DNA from: Flavobacteriaceae bacterium
Lineage (GTDB): Bacteria > Bacteroidota > Bacteroidia > Flavobacteriales > Flavobacteriaceae
Direction: 5' to 3'
NCBI GenBank assembly: GCA_020346245.1
Contig: CP070778.1
Coordinates: forward strand, 1,447,070-1,500,378
Length of the DNA: 53,309 bases
A program made the position numbers and the translations under genes. This document shows positions 45,763 through 53,309 of this stretch, piece after piece (the first letter of the stretch is position 1; each line of letters starts with the position of its first letter). The notes beneath the pieces were generated by a model. It was not told the DNA's origin. It made no database searches and saw only the letters and a list, made by a program, of their open reading frames with translations.

Positions 45763-48700
45763 TTATTCAGATATTTCTTCCACATAAATCAAATTGTCGT
45801 CCGGAATTCGGTCAATCATTTTATTATAAGGATCAATTCCAGCTTTGATGGGTATTTTATCGACCGTATAAGTAAAGGAACTTTCACCGGGCTTCACCCA
45901 TTTTTTTTCCAATAAAATGGGCAATTTAACTGTCATTCCCAAATCATTCTTTACATCTTCCCCGAAAATCCCAATTTCCAGAACATTTGGCTGCTCTGGT
46001 GACCCGAGCAGTTTTCCATTGCCGTCAAAATGACTTTTGCCGCTTTGCACATCAATAGTAACCTCGTATTGTCCATTTTCCAATTGCTTATATGTTGCAT
46101 TGGAAGTTTTATTGGAATACAGGGTGATTTTCTCAAAACTATCTTCCAGATAATATTTTAAAGAATCCGGAGTGGCTGTATGTATAAAATGATACCATTC
46201 CTTTGTAGTCGTAAATGGCGCTTTAGGTCGAAAAGCTGCAGAATCTGCATAACTTCTGAAAGCGTTATTTAAATTCTTTTCTCCCACAAGATCCTGTAGG
46301 GCATAGAGAATAAGTCCGCCCTTTCTGTACCAGACATAGGCCTGATTGTCATTGTCGAGCAGTGTTTTTTCAAATTTACTTTCATTTGCCCTGCTCCTTA
46401 AGTAGTTATCCAGTTCTTCTTTAAGGAATTCCTGCATGGCATCTACGCCATATTCTTTTTTCATCACCATAAGGGAAGAATATTCTGCCATTGACTCTGA
46501 GATCTGGTTGGAACCCCTGGTAGCTGAAGGGGTAATCTGATGTCCCCACCACTGATGTGCCACTTCGTGCGCCGTTACTGTATATACATAATCCAGATCT
46601 TCAGGGTCACTAAAATCTCCTACCCATCCAAAGCTCTCCGCAAATGGCACTGTATTGGGAAAGGACTGTGCAAAGGTGGAATATCGTGGAAATTCCAGGA
46701 TTCTCATTTGACGATACTGGTAAGGGCCATAATTTTCAGCAAAATAATCCAGTGAATGGCGTACCCCTTTTACAAAACGATCCATATTATAAGTATGTGT
46801 TGGATGATGGAAAATTTCGATATTTACTTTTTCTCCATTTTTACCGGTCCAAACCTCCTTATGCACATTATACCTTGCTGAGGAAATATTGTAAAAGAAA
46901 TCCAAATCTCCTTCCATCTTATAAGTAAAATACCTCCGACCATTCTCTGGCCATTCTTTTTGCAAATAACCCGGCATAATCGCTATCTGATCAGGAGCTG
47001 TGCTTACGGTCCCCTCAAAAGTTACATAATCTGCATCGTCGTTAAACAAAAGATTTTGCAAACCCCATTCATCGTCCTGTGGAGGCAGTTGATAATCTTT
47101 TATTGGGAGGTCATATTTCCTGCGGTCCTGATCACTTGTTAATTCACTTTCCGGGGAATAGCCGAAAGAGGGGAAAAAGTTATTATTAAGGAATGTACCG
47201 TTGTAAACAATGTCTGAACCACTGCCTTCATTGGGAAACCCATTAAACATACCAGTTACTTTTAACTCCATAACCAGGGTGTCATTGGGCTGCATGCTTT
47301 TGCCCAGGGAATAGATTTCATAACCAAAAGCTTCGTATTTTTTACCAAGAACAGGTGTTTTTCCATCTATTTTGAAATCTTCAACTTTTTTATGAAAGAT
47401 GCCTGGTCCTCCCCAGTTTAAGTGAAGAGAATCAATGGTTTCATCGGATTTATTTACCATTTTATAGGCCACTTTGATTGTTGCCCGACGCTCTTCGGGG
47501 ACCAGATCAGCATTTACCTTTACATCGATAACCTTGGGCTGTGCTTTCTGGTAATATTGGCTTAACTGTTTCTCATAATCAGCAGAAGCTATGGTACCTG
47601 CCTTTTCCGTCCTATAATTATTTAATGTTTTGGTATTGTGGTTTATGAAAGCTCCGGAACCTAACCAAATAATAACAAGTAGAATTATGGAGGAAAGTGT
47701 GCTGACTTTTAATCTGCCCCTGGCAATTTGAAGACGTGCTTTTATCCCGGAATCGGTACCCCGCTTCCAAAACAAAAATCCCAAAAGGGTAAGTATAGCG
47801 CCAAATGTGAGCCAATATAGTCTGAACCAGAAAAGTGAAGTGCCAAAATGCCCGAAGCCATTTATGTCTGAAACCGTATAACCGGGGGCATAGCCATATA
47901 GATACAGATTGTTATCTACATCCAAAAAGCTATTCAGCCCAAAAAGAGTCGCCCAGATAGCAATGGCAATCACATGACCAATAAATTTTTTGGACACCAA
48001 AGAATGCACACAAAAGGCCAGCATCACAAAAATGATGTACTTTGGAAATTCAATAAGGTACAGATCAGTGAAATACTTGTCGAACTCAAAATTGAAATAT
48101 CCCTTTATAACCTGATTAAAAACCCCGCTTATAAGAATGAGGTTTACTAATAAAAAACTTACAAAGGCAAGTGCCAGAAATTTAGAGCCGTAAACTATAC
48201 CGTTAGGGATGGGTAATGAACCAAATATTTGGTCGTAGTTTACATTTCGTTCCCTGTGCAGTACTTCACCCGTCATAAAAACAATCAACACAAATATTAA
48301 AATGATATAGGTAAAGTCTTTTACCTCCAGCATGTAATAGGTGAGGGGTAGGGAGGGCGTGCCATAAATAGGAAAGCCAAACCAGGCATCAAAAAACAAG
48401 AAAAGTACAGCAGCAACAAGAATGGCAATAAAGAAATTATCCCTGATAATATTTTTGAACTCTATTATGGCGAGCTTAAAAAGGAGTTTTATGTTGAGCA
48501 CATTGGAATAAACCTTGGCAACCTCGGGAATACCAATATGAATTGCAGAACCTTTGGTATCTTCTTCCAGGTTTTTTCTTTTTTTAGTACGGTAGCTCCT
48601 GCTGAGAAAGCGTTGAAAATCAAACCTAAATAAGGTGTATAAAAGGGCTATCAGGCCAAGCCCCACCCAAAGGACACGATTCCATACGAGCATCCCTTTA

Positions 48701-49407
48701 AAAGGAACCATTAGGCTGTTTTGTTCTTCAGGGGTCCAGTATTCAATAATGTTTCTATAAGTTCCAAACCCAAACGGATCCAGGAGACTTACCAAAGCTT
48801 TATTGTCTATATCCTGGGTTAGCGTTAAAGTTATTAGGTAGGTAATAAAGAGGATAGCTCCACCTGCGTAAGCCAGCATAACTCTCTTTGTTAAACTTAC
48901 TAATGAAAAGAAGATACATCCCGCAAAGAAAAAATTACTCCAGTACAGCATTATGGTAGGCTGTAAATAATACCAAAAATTAAAGGAGGTAAATCTTTCA
49001 GGCTCCTCATAACCCGCGTACGGACCTATCATAAAGCCAATGATAAGTCCCAGATGAAGGCCGAGGCTAACCAAAAACAAGGTCGTTAGAGATCCAAAAA
49101 ACCGACCTGAAATATAACCCTTTTCACTAATAGGATAGGTAAAGTAATAATTTTCGGTTTTATGCTCTATATCCCTGTATACGGGTACACCCATGATAGC
49201 GCTGGCCAGCATTATGCCAAAAATGCTGATTGTATTTAGCATAGTTGCTATGGCGACCGGAGAATTGACAAATACTTTTTCTGAGGCCGGCCCGTTACCA
49301 CCAATGGCCACAATAAGCCCGAAAACGAATAGGATACCAAAATAGGCCCAGGTAGCAGGTCGTTTTAGTCTGTATTTTATTTCGAAGAGAAAAATTTCTT
49401 TAAACAT
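45763..49407 (-). CDS. ABC transporter permease fused to an M1-type peptidase domain
   Basis: A 1214-residue protein. The first half (about 1-600) has two sets of about six membrane helices of ABC-2 permease type. The second half is a periplasmic M1 aminopeptidase-like domain with the zinc motif HEVAH (947-951) and the third ligand region SESMAEY (E971, 19 residues after the second His). The usual GxMEN exopeptidase motif appears as PFAESFG, so the peptidase specificity may differ from classic M1. ATG 49407 is chosen since it opens the permease (FKEIFLFEIKYRLKRP); upstream codons overlap the ATPase gene. It pairs with the ATPase 28 bases upstream. Substrate unknown. Confidence 0.88.
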   Translation of the reverse strand: MFKEIFLFEIKYRLKRPATWAYFGILFVFGLIVAIGGNGPASEKVFVNSPVAIATMLNTISIFGIMLASAIMGVPVYRDIEHKTENYYFTYPISEKGYISGRFFGSLTTLFLVSLGLHLGLIIGFMIGPYAGYEEPERFTSFNFWYYLQPTIMLYWSNFFFAGCIFFSLVSLTKRVMLAYAGGAILFITYLITLTLTQDIDNKALVSLLDPFGFGTYRNIIEYWTPEEQNSLMVPFKGMLVWNRVLWVGLGLIALLYTLFRFDFQRFLSRSYRTKKRKNLEEDTKGSAIHIGIPEVAKVYSNVLNIKLLFKLAIIEFKNIIRDNFFIAILVAAVLFLFFDAWFGFPIYGTPSLPLTYYMLEVKDFTYIILIFVLIVFMTGEVLHRERNVNYDQIFGSLPIPNGIVYGSKFLALAFVSFLLVNLILISGVFNQVIKGYFNFEFDKYFTDLYLIEFPKYIIFVMLAFCVHSLVSKKFIGHVIAIAIWATLFGLNSFLDVDNNLYLYGYAPGYTVSDINGFGHFGTSLFWFRLYWLTFGAILTLLGFLFWKRGTDSGIKARLQIARGRLKVSTLSSIILLVIIWLGSGAFINHNTKTLNNYRTEKAGTIASADYEKQLSQYYQKAQPKVIDVKVNADLVPEERRATIKVAYKMVNKSDETIDSLHLNWGGPGIFHKKVEDFKIDGKTPVLGKKYEAFGYEIYSLGKSMQPNDTLVMELKVTGMFNGFPNEGSGSDIVYNGTFLNNNFFPSFGYSPESELTSDQDRRKYDLPIKDYQLPPQDDEWGLQNLLFNDDADYVTFEGTVSTAPDQIAIMPGYLQKEWPENGRRYFTYKMEGDLDFFYNISSARYNVHKEVWTGKNGEKVNIEIFHHPTHTYNMDRFVKGVRHSLDYFAENYGPYQYRQMRILEFPRYSTFAQSFPNTVPFAESFGWVGDFSDPEDLDYVYTVTAHEVAHQWWGHQITPSATRGSNQISESMAEYSSLMVMKKEYGVDAMQEFLKEELDNYLRSRANESKFEKTLLDNDNQAYVWYRKGGLILYALQDLVGEKNLNNAFRSYADSAAFRPKAPFTTTKEWYHFIHTATPDSLKYYLEDSFEKITLYSNKTSNATYKQLENGQYEVTIDVQSGKSHFDGNGKLLGSPEQPNVLEIGIFGEDVKNDLGMTVKLPILLEKKWVKPGESSFTYTVDKIPIKAGIDPYNKMIDRIPDDNLIYVEEISE

Positions 49408-49435
49408 ACTGGATAGTTTTTGAGTGATGAATTGC

Positions 49436-50323
49436 TTAATCCGTGATTCGCTCCATTCTGGATGAGATCTCGGCAAAATAAACATCCTCCAAATTGGCCT
49501 TGCTGGGTTCAAAAGTGGAATCGGGCCGATTGTCACTTAACACATGAATAATGGTTTGTCCAGCTTTTAAATGCGTGGAAATCACTTGCATTTCTGACTG
49601 ATACTCTTCCAAATCATCTTTTTCTATTCCCTTTTTCCATATTCTGCCTTTGACGCCTTTTGTTAAGTCTGAAGGATTACCCTTAACAACAACTTCCCCC
49701 AAACAAATAATGGCCATATTACTGCATAGGTTGGATACGTCATCTACGATATGTGTAGACAAAATAACTATTGTATTCTCACCTATTTCACTTAATAAAT
49801 TATGAAATCTAATGCGCTCCGCAGGATCTAATCCGGCAGTAGGTTCATCAACAATAATTAAACTGGGATCACCAATTAACGCCTGTGCAATACCAAAGCG
49901 TTGTTTCATTCCTCCGGAATAAGTGCCCAGGCTTTTATTTCTCACATGCCATAAATTGGTCTTATTTAATAAAGACTCAACCAGGTCCTTGCGTTCCGAT
50001 TTATTGGAGACTCCTTTTAATGAAGCGATATGATTAAGCATATTAGAGGAACTTATTTTCGGATACACCCCGAATTCCTGTGGCAGGTACCCCAGGATTT
50101 CCCTTACCCTGGCTTTATCATTCAATATATCTATATCACCCATAGTTACAGAACCAGAATCTGCCTGTTGCAAAGTAGCCAGTGTTCTCATTAGGGATGA
50201 TTTCCCTGCACCATTTGGTCCCAAAAGCCCGAACATTCCTTGTGGAATGGTAAGGTTGACATCTTTCAGGGCTTGAACGCCATTGGAATAGGTTTTGTTT
50301 AAATTTTTTATTTGTAGTTCCAT
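49436..50323 (-). CDS. ABC transporter ATP-binding protein
   Basis: A 295-residue ABC-2 type ATPase. Walker A is GPNGAGKSS, the signature YSGGMKQRFGIAQAL, Walker B LIIVDEPTAGLDP and the switch His in STHIVDD. The C-terminal extension of about 80 residues is typical of drug/lipid ABC-2 ATPases. It drives the permease/M1 fusion encoded directly downstream. About 40 bases separate it from the cyclase gene upstream, so the signalling block and the transporter may be transcribed together. Confidence 0.94.
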   Translation of the reverse strand: MELQIKNLNKTYSNGVQALKDVNLTIPQGMFGLLGPNGAGKSSLMRTLATLQQADSGSVTMGDIDILNDKARVREILGYLPQEFGVYPKISSSNMLNHIASLKGVSNKSERKDLVESLLNKTNLWHVRNKSLGTYSGGMKQRFGIAQALIGDPSLIIVDEPTAGLDPAERIRFHNLLSEIGENTIVILSTHIVDDVSNLCSNMAIICLGEVVVKGNPSDLTKGVKGRIWKKGIEKDDLEEYQSEMQVISTHLKAGQTIIHVLSDNRPDSTFEPSKANLEDVYFAEISSRMERITD

Positions 50324-50362
50324 AGTTGTGTGTGAAATATCTATTTATGTAATAAGGAAAGA

Positions 50363-52060
50363 TTATTTAGAAGAAATAGAAGCTATTCCCTTCCAGTCGT
50401 CCCCGGTTTCCTGGGTTATCATGTGTGCCGACCTGTTTAGAAATAATTTGGCAGCGCTATCATTTCGTTCTTTTTTTACAATTTGTTGAAATGTTACTGC
50501 GGCCATCGCAAATTCCTTCATGAAATACTGTTTCATGCCTTCTTCAAAGGTATTAAGGGTTGCTAATTTATGCTTTAAAAGTTGTTCGCTGTCACCGTTA
50601 ATACATTCGTAAAGATCTATTGGTTTTTGTTTTCCTTTCACCTGAACAGGCCCCAGATACCTGAAATCAAACTCCTCCGGATGGGTCAGGTTATTTTTGC
50701 AATTGTCTGTCAATAAAATGGAAGATCCGTAGTGTTTGGAAAGCCCCTCAATTCTTGAAGCCGTATTCACGGTGTCTGATATAATGGCAGCATCCAGTCT
50801 TTCTATATCGCCTGTTATACCCATAATAAGATTGCCATTTTGCATCCCAATTCCCAGCTTTATTGGGAAACGTTTTTTAACTGCCCTTTCTTCATTAAAT
50901 ATCCTCAGTTCCGAATGCATTTCTACTGAAGCCCTTAATGCGGTCTGAGAACCATTAGGGAAAAGGGCCATAAAACCATCACCCAGATATTGCATGATAA
51001 ATCCACCATTTTTGCGGACTATTGGTCCCATTCTTTTATTAAAGGAATTTATGAAAAGGAAGTTGTCTTCAGGGTTCAGATTCTCTGATATTGTTGTAAA
51101 CTCCCTGATATCCGCAAAAACTACAGTTACTTCCTTCTCTACGAGATCACCTAAAGACACCTCTGTTAGCCTGTCTTTTCCCAGGGATTTAATAAATTCA
51201 TTTGGGACAAATTTTTGACTTACTTCGTGAATAGACCTAATGGCTTCTTCCCGTTCTTTGGCTTCCTGCAGTCCTTTCTGATAAAGATGGGCGGTTTCCA
51301 GTGCACCTGCCGATTGCAAAGAAATTGTGGTAAGTAATTTTAATTCAGCTGCTGTGAATTCTTTTTCGTCATTATGACCCAGTATGACTATACCTAAAGT
51401 TCGGTGTTTAACCTTAAGCGGGGCATACATAATAGTCTTCAGATGGTTTAATGCCGGATTATCTATGATTTTATCTGAAGGGACAATAGCTGAAGTGCCC
51501 CTGTTAATTAATTCTTTGAGCAGAACATTGAGTTTATGGATATTCTTTTCTTTTTCCGGATTCAGGCCAAATGAAGCGAGTTCAACTACTTCATTTTGCT
51601 TGGGTTCATAAATTAAAAAGAGACCATGTGTTGAATTAATAATTTGAGAGGCTTCTCTAAGGGCCATTTCCGCAATGGATTTTTCATCTATTTTTTCAGA
51701 GATCATCTCACTAAAACTATAGATCATATTTATTTCCCTATACAGGCCTAATACCTCATTTCCAATTTTTTTCTTTTCAAGTTCCTTTTCAACCAGGACC
51801 ATAATAATATTGGCTAATAGCCTCCCATCCTCATTTGATGTCAGTAACCGACCATAGACAACATCATCCAGACTTAAGTTAAAAGATTGAAACTCCTCAC
51901 TGAAAGTGCCCAATAGCAGCTTTTCGTCACATCCGATTACCCCGAAATTTAAACCCAATTTCGACGCAATATCACTTAAGGTGGATTGCGAATCTTTTCC
52001 TTTCCTTAAGATATTTTTGAGGGCTTTTAAATAATATTTAGAATCTGTTTGCCGGGTCAT
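50363..52060 (-). CDS. GAF domain/class III adenylate or guanylate cyclase
   Basis: A 565-residue soluble signalling protein. A GAF-type sensor occupies about 110-265 and a class III cyclase domain about 305-480, followed by a short helical tail with a TPR-like flavour. The metal Asp residues are in VFADIREFT and YLGDGFMALF, and the purine/ribose region is ISDTVNTASRIEGLSKHYG. The Lys that usually precedes the second metal motif (K-F/Y-I-G-D) is Gln here (MQYLGD), so the base preference is uncertain. It overlaps nothing; the receiver gene ends 2 bases upstream, which argues that phosphorelay and cyclase are linked. Confidence 0.87.
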   Translation of the reverse strand: MTRQTDSKYYLKALKNILRKGKDSQSTLSDIASKLGLNFGVIGCDEKLLLGTFSEEFQSFNLSLDDVVYGRLLTSNEDGRLLANIIMVLVEKELEKKKIGNEVLGLYREINMIYSFSEMISEKIDEKSIAEMALREASQIINSTHGLFLIYEPKQNEVVELASFGLNPEKEKNIHKLNVLLKELINRGTSAIVPSDKIIDNPALNHLKTIMYAPLKVKHRTLGIVILGHNDEKEFTAAELKLLTTISLQSAGALETAHLYQKGLQEAKEREEAIRSIHEVSQKFVPNEFIKSLGKDRLTEVSLGDLVEKEVTVVFADIREFTTISENLNPEDNFLFINSFNKRMGPIVRKNGGFIMQYLGDGFMALFPNGSQTALRASVEMHSELRIFNEERAVKKRFPIKLGIGMQNGNLIMGITGDIERLDAAIISDTVNTASRIEGLSKHYGSSILLTDNCKNNLTHPEEFDFRYLGPVQVKGKQKPIDLYECINGDSEQLLKHKLATLNTFEEGMKQYFMKEFAMAAVTFQQIVKKERNDSAAKLFLNRSAHMITQETGDDWKGIASISSK

Positions 52061-52062
52061 TC

Positions 52063-52440
52063 CTATACTTTCAGGATTTCTTCTGCGACAGCAAGCATCT
52101 CATCCGGGTCAAAAGGCTTTGTCATGTATCGGTCTGCCCCCATGTCAAGGCCTTTTTGCCGATCAACTTCCTGACCTTTTGCGGTTAAAAGTATAATATA
52201 AACATGTGCTAAATTGAGCTCTTTTTTTACAATCTGACAAACCTCCATCCCATTCATTTTTGGCATCATAACATCCAGGAATACAAGATTTGGTTCCTCT
52301 TCCTTTATTAAATTTAATGCCTCTTCACCATTCTCAGCAAACAATAAATCTACCCCTTCATCCTCCAAATCCTCCAAAGTTTGCTCAATTAACATTCTGA
52401 TGTGAGCTTCATCATCTACTATAAGTAATTTTTGTCCCAT
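52063..52440 (-). CDS. Single-domain response regulator (CheY-like)
   Basis: A 125-residue receiver with the acidic pair DDE (9-11), the phosphoacceptor D56 in FLDVMMPKMNG, Thr in LLTAKG and Lys108 in TKPF. It has no output domain, so it acts by protein contact or phosphorelay. It lies 29 bases after the hybrid kinase gene and 2 bases before the cyclase gene, a compact signalling block; the neighbouring kinase is its likely phosphodonor. Confidence 0.93.
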   Translation of the reverse strand: MGQKLLIVDDEAHIRMLIEQTLEDLEDEGVDLLFAENGEEALNLIKEEEPNLVFLDVMMPKMNGMEVCQIVKKELNLAHVYIILLTAKGQEVDRQKGLDMGADRYMTKPFDPDEMLAVAEEILKV

Positions 52441-52469
52441 ATATTTTATTGTTTCTTTTAAGATTTATT

Positions 52470-53309
52470 TTACTCGTAGATAAAAAACATGACATTTTCC
52501 ATCCCTTCCTGCAATTTCAGGTCTTTTATTATTTTTTGATCCCCATTATAAACGGAGTTTAGCATTATAATATCCGGTTTGGATTTAGTAGCTGTTTCTA
52601 AAAAGTCTTTGGAGGTAGACTCCACTACTTTATAGCCTCTGGCATTTAATACATCGGCCAGTGTTTTTACCGCAGAGGCATCTTCATCAACCACCAGGAC
52701 TTTTTTCTTGGACACACCCTGTTCCAGCAGTTCCTCTACTTCATGAAATAAATGTTCTGTATTTATAGGCTTTGTAAGATAGCGGTCTACACCTATCTTA
52801 TATCCCCGTTCTTTGTCCTGTACAATAGATAAAATGATTATTGGGATGTCCATTGTCGCCGGATCATTTTTTAGCACTGCCGCAACATCAAATCCATTTA
52901 TTTCAGGCATCATGACATCAAGAATAATTAAATCTGGTTTGGATAATCGTACCATGTCAAGAGCTGCTTTGCCATTGGCCGCTTCTTTTACCTCATAGCC
53001 CGCCTCTGTTAGTTCCTGACGCAGTAAAGACCGGATTGGTGTATCATCATCTACCACTAAAATAGTCTGTGCCTTTTTCAATGTTTTAAGAGAGGAGTGC
53101 TTAATTTGTTTTTTTAAGCTATTGAGTATCCTGTCTAATTGAATTGGGGGCTTATCTGAACCTTCTCCCATAACAGGTATTGTAAAGAAAAATGTACTCC
53201 CAACGCCTTCTGTGCTTTTCATCCAGATAATGCCGCCGTGATGTTCAATGATTTCCCTGCAAATGGGAAGTCCCAATCCCGTGCCTTTGGGTTTATCGGT
53301 AAGTGTATC
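52470..53309 (-). CDS. Hybrid histidine kinase, C-terminal part (runs off the window)
   Basis: The frame stays open to the right edge, so the N-terminal sensor and the phosphoacceptor His are missing. Visible order: the end of an HATPase domain ([20 protein letters not shown], the G2 box, then [11 protein letters not shown]), an intact receiver ([12 protein letters not shown], phospho-Asp in [16 protein letters not shown]) and a second receiver-like domain ([14 protein letters not shown]) in which the phospho-Asp position is Asn (IIMLNSVYN) and the C-terminal Lys motif is lost. The last domain probably cannot be phosphorylated. It is 29 bases upstream of the CheY-like gene. Confidence 0.9.
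   Translation of the reverse strand, partial: DTLTDKPKGTGLGLPICREIIEHHGGIIWMKSTEGVGSTFFFTIPVMGEGSDKPPIQLDRILNSLKKQIKHSSLKTLKKAQTILVVDDDTPIRSLLRQELTEAGYEVKEAANGKAALDMVRLSKPDLIILDVMMPEINGFDVAAVLKNDPATMDIPIIILSIVQDKERGYKIGVDRYLTKPINTEHLFHEVEELLEQGVSKKKVLVVDEDASAVKTLADVLNARGYKVVESTSKDFLETATKSKPDIIMLNSVYNGDQKIIKDLKLQEGMENVMFFIYE

Noticed and set aside
1..53309. CRISPR arrays, insertion sequences, prophage genes, tRNA or rRNA genes
   Set aside because: No direct-repeat array, transposase, integrase, phage gene or tRNA cloverleaf was recognised on either strand.

Overview
The window reads as a chromosomal core segment of a marine-type Flavobacteriaceae bacterium (Bacteroidota). It is AT-rich, most start codons lack a clear Shine-Dalgarno, and the promoters that can be recognised follow the Bacteroidota pattern (TTTG, about 19 nt, TAnnTTTG). 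The gene content is also flavobacterial: a fused aspartokinase/homoserine dehydrogenase, a DnaX without the zinc-finger cysteines, DUF3822, an ABC permease fused to an M1 peptidase, and a CMP-KDO synthetase next to a KdnB-like dehydrogenase. I see no insertion sequence, prophage, CRISPR array, tRNA or rRNA.

Layout. 1-3444 (+): 3' end of a probable RNase Z gene, then pdxH, sixA and ppk1. 3645-4226 (-): miaE. 4388-11184 (+): a complete eboABCDEF metabolite-traffic operon plus a small TMEM220-like membrane protein. 11173-12987 (-): dnaX. 13254-13570 (+): RNase P RNA with its own promoter and terminator. 13638-15626 (-): rsmD, a DUF3822 protein and a one-TM pilin-like protein. 15730-20984 (+): RecD-like helicase, DUF4126, kdsB, HAD hydrolase, KdnB-like dehydrogenase and an acyltransferase. 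20981-29829 (-): lipoprotein, yebC, phhB, a reductase, gcvT and thrC-thrB-thrA, headed by a short threonine-rich leader peptide with its own promoter. 30012-31556 (+): nnr. 31557-34714 (-): a small STAS-like protein and clpC. 34975-38799 (+): gyrA and a TPR protein. 38853-40801 (-): an SH3/NlpC-P60 protein and a thiolase. 40920-42968 (+): a 7TM-HD phosphodiesterase. 43004-53309 (-): Sel1 protein, cold-shock protein, front-end desaturase, ABC permease/M1 peptidase with its ATPase, a GAF/class III cyclase, a receiver protein, and the 3' part of a hybrid histidine kinase cut by the window edge.

How the genes work together. The ebo genes form one tight unit that in other bacteria moves a small-molecule precursor to the periplasm; here no companion biosynthesis genes are visible, so the cargo is unknown. 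thrA-thrB-thrC make threonine from aspartate, and the leader peptide with six consecutive Thr codons predicts control by threonyl-tRNA supply. kdsB and the KdnB-like gene point to KDO or 8-amino-KDO for lipopolysaccharide. The desaturase and cold-shock gene are 21 nt apart and look like one cold-response transcript. The cyclase, receiver and hybrid kinase form a signalling block.

Most noteworthy: the threonine leader peptide (29684-29779), an A10 slippery run in dnaX whose slippage would give a short gamma-like product, the orphan ebo operon, an NlpC/P60 protein whose catalytic Cys is replaced by Gly, and a desaturase whose conserved N-terminus extends upstream of its first ATG with no normal start codon.
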